A stretch of 9,260 bases of DNA from Porphyrobacter sp. UBA7686. Its GTDB lineage: Bacteria > Pseudomonadota > Alphaproteobacteria > Sphingomonadales > Sphingomonadaceae. The DNA is taken from the NCBI GenBank assembly GCA_002482865.1, contig DLGU01000165.1:1-9260 (forward strand). The letters are read 5' to 3'. The translations under genes and the position numbers were made by a program. Positions 6,306 through 9,260 of the stretch are shown piece after piece. The notes under the pieces were generated by a model. The model saw only the letters and a list, made by a program, of their open reading frames with translations, was not told where the DNA came from and did not search any database. How positions within the stretch are numbered: position 1 is the stretch's first letter; each line of letters starts with the position of its first letter.

Positions 6306-6317
6306 AACCCGCATACA

Positions 6318-6344
6318 TCTGAAGCGTTTTCGCGTATATATAGA
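6318..6344 (+). promoter_or_regulatory. Possible rpoH promoter
   Basis: The 114-nt gap between rluD and rpoH contains an AT-rich TATATATAGA (6335-6344) in otherwise GC-rich DNA, which could supply a -10 element. A weak TCTGAA (6318-6323) lies 15 bp before TATAGA. The short spacing is closer to heat-shock promoters than to sigma-70 ones, but neither consensus is matched well. Confidence 0.35.
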
Positions 6345-6419
6345 ACCCGTGGCCCAGTTCGCGGGATGCCCATCAGGGGTCCAGCGCAAGCGGTCGACGC
6401 TAGAAAGGTTAGGTAAAAC

Positions 6420-7340
6420 GTGACCAAGTCCCAAAGTGTCCGATCGAAGTCGTCTTCGGTCCCGGCCCTCAGCGGTGAGCAGAGCCTCAACCGCTATCTT
6501 TCGGAAATCCGCAAGTTCCCGATCCTCACCGCCGAGCAGGAATATATGCTCGCCAAGCGGTATCAGGAGCACGAAGATCCCGAAGCGGCTGCCCAGCTCG
6601 TTTCCAGCCACCTGCGGCTCGTCGCGAAGATCGCGATGGGGTATCGCGGCTATGGCCTGCCCGTCTCCGATCTGATTTCGGAAGGCAATGTGGGCCTGAT
6701 GCAGGGCGTCAAGAAGTTCGAACCCGATCGCGGTTTCCGCCTCGCGACCTACGCGATGTGGTGGATCAAGGCGTCGATGCAGGAGTTCATCCTGCGCTCG
6801 TGGAGCCTCGTCAAGATGGGCACCACCGCCGCGCAGAAGAAGCTGTTCTTCAACCTGCGCCGGATGAAGAAGCAGCTCGAGGCCTATGAAGACAGCGACC
6901 TGTCGCCCGAGGACGTGACCAAGATCGCGACCGATCTGGGCGTGCCGGAGCAGGAAGTCATCAATATGAACCGCCGGATGATGATGGGCGGCGATGCGTC
7001 GCTCAACGTCAGCTTGCGCGGGGATGAGGAAGGCTCGGGCCAGTGGCAGGATTGGCTGGCGGATGATCGCCCGTTGCAAGACGAAACCGTCGCCGATGCC
7101 GAAGAATCGCAGATGCGCATGGCAATGCTGTCGGAAGCGATGGAAAGCCTCAACGAGCGTGAGCGTCACATCCTGACCGAACGGCGCTTGACGGAAAAGC
7201 CGCAGACGCTCGAAGAGCTGTCGCAGGCCTATGACGTCAGCCGCGAACGTATCCGCCAGATCGAAGTGCGCGCGTTCGAAAAGCTGCAAAAGGCAATGCA
7301 GCGGATCGCTGGCGAGCGGTTGCTGCCCGGCGTGGCATAA
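6420..7340 (+). CDS. rpoH: RNA polymerase sigma-32 factor RpoH
   Basis: Alternative sigma factor that directs RNA polymerase to heat-shock promoters. The 306-residue protein has the sigma-70 family regions in order. Region 1.2/2.1 is LNRYLSEIRKFPILTAEQE with the helix LVSSHLRLVAKIA; region 2.2-2.4 is LISEGNVGLMQGVKKFEP and FRLATYAMWWIKA (about 107-118). The RpoH box QKKLFFNLR (139-147), which separates RpoH from RpoD and RpoS, follows. Region 4.2 has a helix-turn-helix at about 262-290 (TLEELSQAYDVSRERIRQIE). The GTG start at 6420 has AGGT 5 nt upstream. In alphaproteobacteria RpoH is usually controlled by transcription and protein turnover, and many genomes carry two copies; whether a second one exists here is unknown. 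No convincing RNA thermometer was found in the leader. Confidence 0.96.
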   Translation: MTKSQSVRSKSSSVPALSGEQSLNRYLSEIRKFPILTAEQEYMLAKRYQEHEDPEAAAQLVSSHLRLVAKIAMGYRGYGLPVSDLISEGNVGLMQGVKKFEPDRGFRLATYAMWWIKASMQEFILRSWSLVKMGTTAAQKKLFFNLRRMKKQLEAYEDSDLSPEDVTKIATDLGVPEQEVINMNRRMMMGGDASLNVSLRGDEEGSGQWQDWLADDRPLQDETVADAEESQMRMAMLSEAMESLNERERHILTERRLTEKPQTLEELSQAYDVSRERIRQIEVRAFEKLQKAMQRIAGERLLPGVA

Positions 7341-7380
7341 GCGCTGACCGGCCGGTGCCGCCGTCGCGGCGTCGTTGGCG

Positions 7381-7424
7381 GGTTATTGCGTGGTTATGTC
7401 GCGGTTATGTCGCGGTTATCGATC
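7381..7424 (+). repeat. Four tandem 11-bp units (iteron-like)
   Basis: Four consecutive 11-mers begin GGTTAT: GGTTATTGCGT, GGTTATGTCGC, GGTTATGTCGC and GGTTATCGATC. The two central units are identical and the outer two diverge after the head. The 11-bp period puts the GGTTAT heads on nearly the same DNA face. The array lies in non-coding DNA 40 bp after the rpoH stop and about 60 bp before the parS site. Confidence 0.8.
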
Positions 7425-7431
7425 GGCATAG

Positions 7432-7464
7432 AAGGGGCGCTGCGAGCAATCGCAGCGCCCCTTT
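7432..7464. terminator. Strong hairpin, terminator between convergent rpoH and amidohydrolase genes
   Basis: A perfect 14-bp stem, AAGGGGCGCTGCGA (7432-7445) with TCGCAGCGCCCCTT (7450-7463), closes a GCAA tetraloop of the stable GNRA type. A short T-rich stretch (TTTCCCTGT) follows on the plus strand, and CTTCTAT follows on the minus strand. It probably terminates rpoH and may act in both directions. Confidence 0.8.
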
Positions 7465-7482
7465 CCCTGTCAGATGCGCCAA

Positions 7483-7498
7483 TGTTTCACGTGGAACA
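7483..7498. promoter_or_regulatory. parS: parS site, ParB binding sequence
   Basis: TGTTTCACGTGGAACA is the exact reverse complement of the canonical Bacillus subtilis parS (TGTTCCACGTGAAACA) and fits the consensus that ParB proteins recognise in most bacteria. ParB nucleates here, slides as a CTP-loaded clamp, and with ParA and SMC segregates and organises the origin region. The site is in non-coding DNA, 12 bp beyond the stop of the amidohydrolase gene. No parA or parB is in the window. A chance exact 16-mer is very unlikely in 9 kb. Confidence 0.92.
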
Positions 7499-7510
7499 TT
7501 TGCAGAACGA

Positions 7511-8842
7511 TTACTTCGCCGGGGCCAGATCCAGCACCGCTGCCACCATTGCCCGCGTGCCCAGCACCACGCTTTCACGCGGGGCGACCTGGAACAGCGG
7601 AGAGTGGTGCCCGGCAATCGGCGCACCGCCCGCCTTGGCCGCGGCGATCCGCTCCGGCGTCGTCCCGCCAACCGCGAAGTAATAGCCGGGGACGCCGGTG
7701 TCAGCCGCGACGAAATAGGTGAAGTCTTCGGCCCCCATGTTCTTCTGCTCGAAGGGGACAAAGGCCGCCGCACCCAATTCGCGCTGCATCACCGCGTTGA
7801 GGCGGCGCGCAAGCGCGGCGTCGTTGATGGTGGTCGGCGTGCCAGGAAGGCGCGTCACGGTGACCGGCATATTGTCGGGCAGGCCATGCGCCTTGCCGAT
7901 ATTCACCGCGATCCGTTCGACCGTGGCGATCACCTGTTCGCGGGTCTCCTCGTCATTCGCGCGCACCGTGACTTGCAGCTTCGCCTCGTCCGAGATGATG
8001 TTGTGCTTCGATCCTGCATGGAACGAACCGACCGTCACCACCACCGGCTTTGTCGGAGAAATCTCACGCGAATCAATAGATTGCAGCGCGGTCACCACCT
8101 GCGACGCGATGTAAACCGGATCGCGCCCCAGATGCGGCGCTGCGCCGTGGGTGCCGATCCCCGGCACGCGGATATCGAGCGAATCCGAGGAAGAATACTG
8201 GATGCCTTCGGAGGCGGAGACCTTACCCGTCTCCAGTTCCGCCGCGACATGGAAGGCCAGCGCATAGTCTGGCTTGCCGAAGCGCTGGTACAGCCCGTCC
8301 TCCATCATCGCCTTGGCCCCGCGCACGCCTTCCTCGGCGGGCTGGACGATGAACATCAGCGTGCCCTTCCACTGGCTTTTCATCGCCACCAGCCGCCGCG
8401 CGGTACCCACCAGCGAGGTGATGTGCACATCATGCCCGCAGGCGTGCATCACCGGATATTCCTTGCCATCCTCGCCGACCTGCATCGCCTTGGAGGCGTA
8501 GCCGAGGCCCGTTTTCTCCTCGACCGGCAGCCCGTCCATATCTGCGCGCAGCAGGATCAGCGGACCATCGCCGTTCTTCAGGATGCCGACCACGCCAGTC
8601 TTGCCGACGCCTGTCGTCACCTCCAGCCCGGCCGCTTTCAGCTCCGCCGCCATCTTGGCCGCCGTGCGATTTTCCAGGAAACCCATCTCGGGATTCTGGT
8701 GGAAATCGAGGAACAGCGGGGCGAGGTAGTTGTCATACTCCGCCTCAATCGCCGCCTTGGTCGCGGGCGCTTCGGCGAGCGCGGGTTGCGCGGCAAGGAC
8801 GAGCGCGATGGCGCTGGCGGCGGCGGCGTGGAACAGGCGCAT
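7511..8842 (-). CDS. Exported M20-family amidohydrolase (aminoacylase / hippurate hydrolase-like)
   Basis: Predicted metal-dependent hydrolase of N-acyl amino acids or similar amides. The 443-residue protein starts with a clear signal peptide (MRLFHAAAASAIALVLAAQPALA, written here as MRLFHAAA to QPALA, cleavage after residue 23), so it should be periplasmic. M20D motifs are present: LILLRADMDGLPVEE (about 95-109), the metal-binding HACGHDVH with C135 and H137, and the general-base pair E170-E171 in IVQPAEEG. H198 (AFHV) lies at the ligand position that follows. The dimerisation-domain motif SFHAGSKHNIISDEA and the late AGHHSPLF, which supplies another ligand, complete the set. ATG at 8842 is chosen because it opens the signal peptide and has GGGGAG 8 nt upstream; longer in-frame extensions lack support. 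Substrate cannot be told from sequence; exported members in this group often take dietary or cell-wall-derived N-acyl amino acids. Confidence 0.9.
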   Translation of the reverse strand: MRLFHAAAASAIALVLAAQPALAEAPATKAAIEAEYDNYLAPLFLDFHQNPEMGFLENRTAAKMAAELKAAGLEVTTGVGKTGVVGILKNGDGPLILLRADMDGLPVEEKTGLGYASKAMQVGEDGKEYPVMHACGHDVHITSLVGTARRLVAMKSQWKGTLMFIVQPAEEGVRGAKAMMEDGLYQRFGKPDYALAFHVAAELETGKVSASEGIQYSSSDSLDIRVPGIGTHGAAPHLGRDPVYIASQVVTALQSIDSREISPTKPVVVTVGSFHAGSKHNIISDEAKLQVTVRANDEETREQVIATVERIAVNIGKAHGLPDNMPVTVTRLPGTPTTINDAALARRLNAVMQRELGAAAFVPFEQKNMGAEDFTYFVAADTGVPGYYFAVGGTTPERIAAAKAGGAPIAGHHSPLFQVAPRESVVLGTRAMVAAVLDLAPAK

Positions 8843-8942
8843 GGAATTCTCCCCTAGGTGTGGACACAGGTAGCCACGGCGCGGCCAACCCTGCAAGCGC
8901 CGATGCTTCCCTGCGCCGGATTGCTGCGCTAGAGCCAGCGCT

Positions 8943-9260
8943 GTGATCACGATCCTGCGCCTCATCGCCAAGGCCTTTGGCGCCTTTATCGGTCTTACGC
9001 TGGTGCTGGTGGTGGCGTTCAAGTGGCTGCCTGTCCCCGTCACTGCGACCATGCTGATGGACGACAAGGGCATCACCAAGGACTGGGAAAGCCTCGACAA
9101 TATCGACCGCAATCTGGTGAGCGCGGTGATCGCAGCGGAGGATTCGCGCTTCTGCGAGCATTACGGCTTCGATGCGGAGGCGATCGAGCAGGCGATGCGC
9201 GAAAACATGGAGGGCGGCCGGATCAGGGGCGGTTCCACCATCAGCCAGCAGACCGCCAAG
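8943..9260 (+). CDS. mtgA: Monofunctional biosynthetic peptidoglycan transglycosylase, 5' part (runs off window)
   Basis: Glycosyltransferase family 51 enzyme that polymerises lipid II into glycan strands at the outer face of the inner membrane, without a transpeptidase domain. The 106 visible residues contain one transmembrane helix (about 5-26, rich in L, V, I and A). The catalytic motif AAEDSRFCEHYGFD follows, with E66 as the general base, and then the second family motif GGSTISQQTAK (about 96-106) at the window edge. MtgA proteins are about 220-240 residues, so just over half is missing. The short distance between membrane helix and catalytic domain, and the start of the open frame, favour MtgA over a bifunctional class A PBP, but the missing 3' end leaves this slightly open. 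GTG at 8943 puts the helix at the N-terminus; the ribosome site is weak. It is divergent from the amidohydrolase gene across a 100-bp gap in which no clear promoter was recognised. Confidence 0.88.
   Translation, partial: MITILRLIAKAFGAFIGLTLVLVVAFKWLPVPVTATMLMDDKGITKDWESLDNIDRNLVSAVIAAEDSRFCEHYGFDAEAIEQAMRENMEGGRIRGGSTISQQTAK

Noticed and set aside
6345..6419. Possible RNA thermometer (ROSE or FourU type) in the rpoH leader
   Set aside because: No UUUU or UYGCU stretch pairs with the ribosome-binding site, and no convincing hairpin sequesters AGGT.
7341..7380. Small hairpins GCCGC-CGTC-GCGGC and ACCGGCCGGT after rpoH
   Set aside because: Short GC palindromes are expected by chance in this composition and no T-tract follows. 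The 7432-7464 hairpin is a much better terminator.
7355..8857. Plus-strand open frame of 500 codons opposite the M20 gene
   Set aside because: The minus strand carries a full set of M20 motifs and a signal peptide. The plus frame is low-complexity arginine- and histidine-rich sequence and also crosses the terminator hairpin and parS.
8843..9112. N-terminal extension of the M20 amidohydrolase to 9112
   Set aside because: It would run antisense through the mtgA start and catalytic motif, and would bury a clear signal peptide that has its own ribosome-binding site at 8842.

Overview
The window reads as ordinary chromosome from a GC-rich alphaproteobacterium, most likely a sphingomonad (Sphingomonadales, possibly the Erythrobacteraceae). 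The grounds are a ChpT-type phosphotransferase, an RpoH-type sigma factor directly downstream of an RluD-type pseudouridine synthase, a class A RNase P RNA, and dispersed palindromic repeats of a kind I recall from sphingomonad genomes. The family placement is inference.

Layout. The 3' two thirds of a UDP-glucose 6-dehydrogenase gene (1-771, +) converges on an exported pentapeptide-repeat/LprI-like protein gene (816-2351, -), with a hairpin between the stops. Upstream of that gene are a 139-bp inverted-repeat element (2427-2565) and the RNase P RNA gene (about 2583-3003, -) with a readable -35/-10 promoter. Next comes a pair of REP-like palindromes (3044-3109). A tight three-gene minus-strand operon follows: JAMM/M67 metallopeptidase (4514-4933), then the cell-cycle phosphotransferase ChpT (3851-4504), then an Amidase_2 N-acetylmuramoyl-L-alanine amidase (3122-3841). 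Each downstream gene starts 9 nt after the previous stop.

Between this operon and the plus-strand pair rluD (5352-6305) and rpoH (6420-7340) lies the most unusual feature. A 103-residue GIY-YIG nuclease gene (4996-5307) sits between two perfect 29-bp inverted copies of a REP-like palindrome, and the right copy encodes the last ten residues of the nuclease. A truncated and a degenerate copy flank the module. The layout resembles that of REP-associated Y1 transposases (RAYTs), but with an unrelated nuclease fold.

Downstream of rpoH, the interval shared with a convergent M20 amidohydrolase gene (7511-8842, -) holds four tandem 11-bp units, a perfect 14-bp hairpin with a GCAA loop, and an exact match to the canonical bacterial parS site (7483-7498). 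The parS site suggests a position in the origin-proximal part of the chromosome. The window ends in the 5' part of mtgA, a monofunctional peptidoglycan glycosyltransferase (8943 onward, +).

Taken together, the genes are housekeeping functions: RNA processing, rRNA modification, heat-shock transcription, cell-cycle phosphorelay, envelope synthesis and turnover. A REP/nuclease module is inserted among them.
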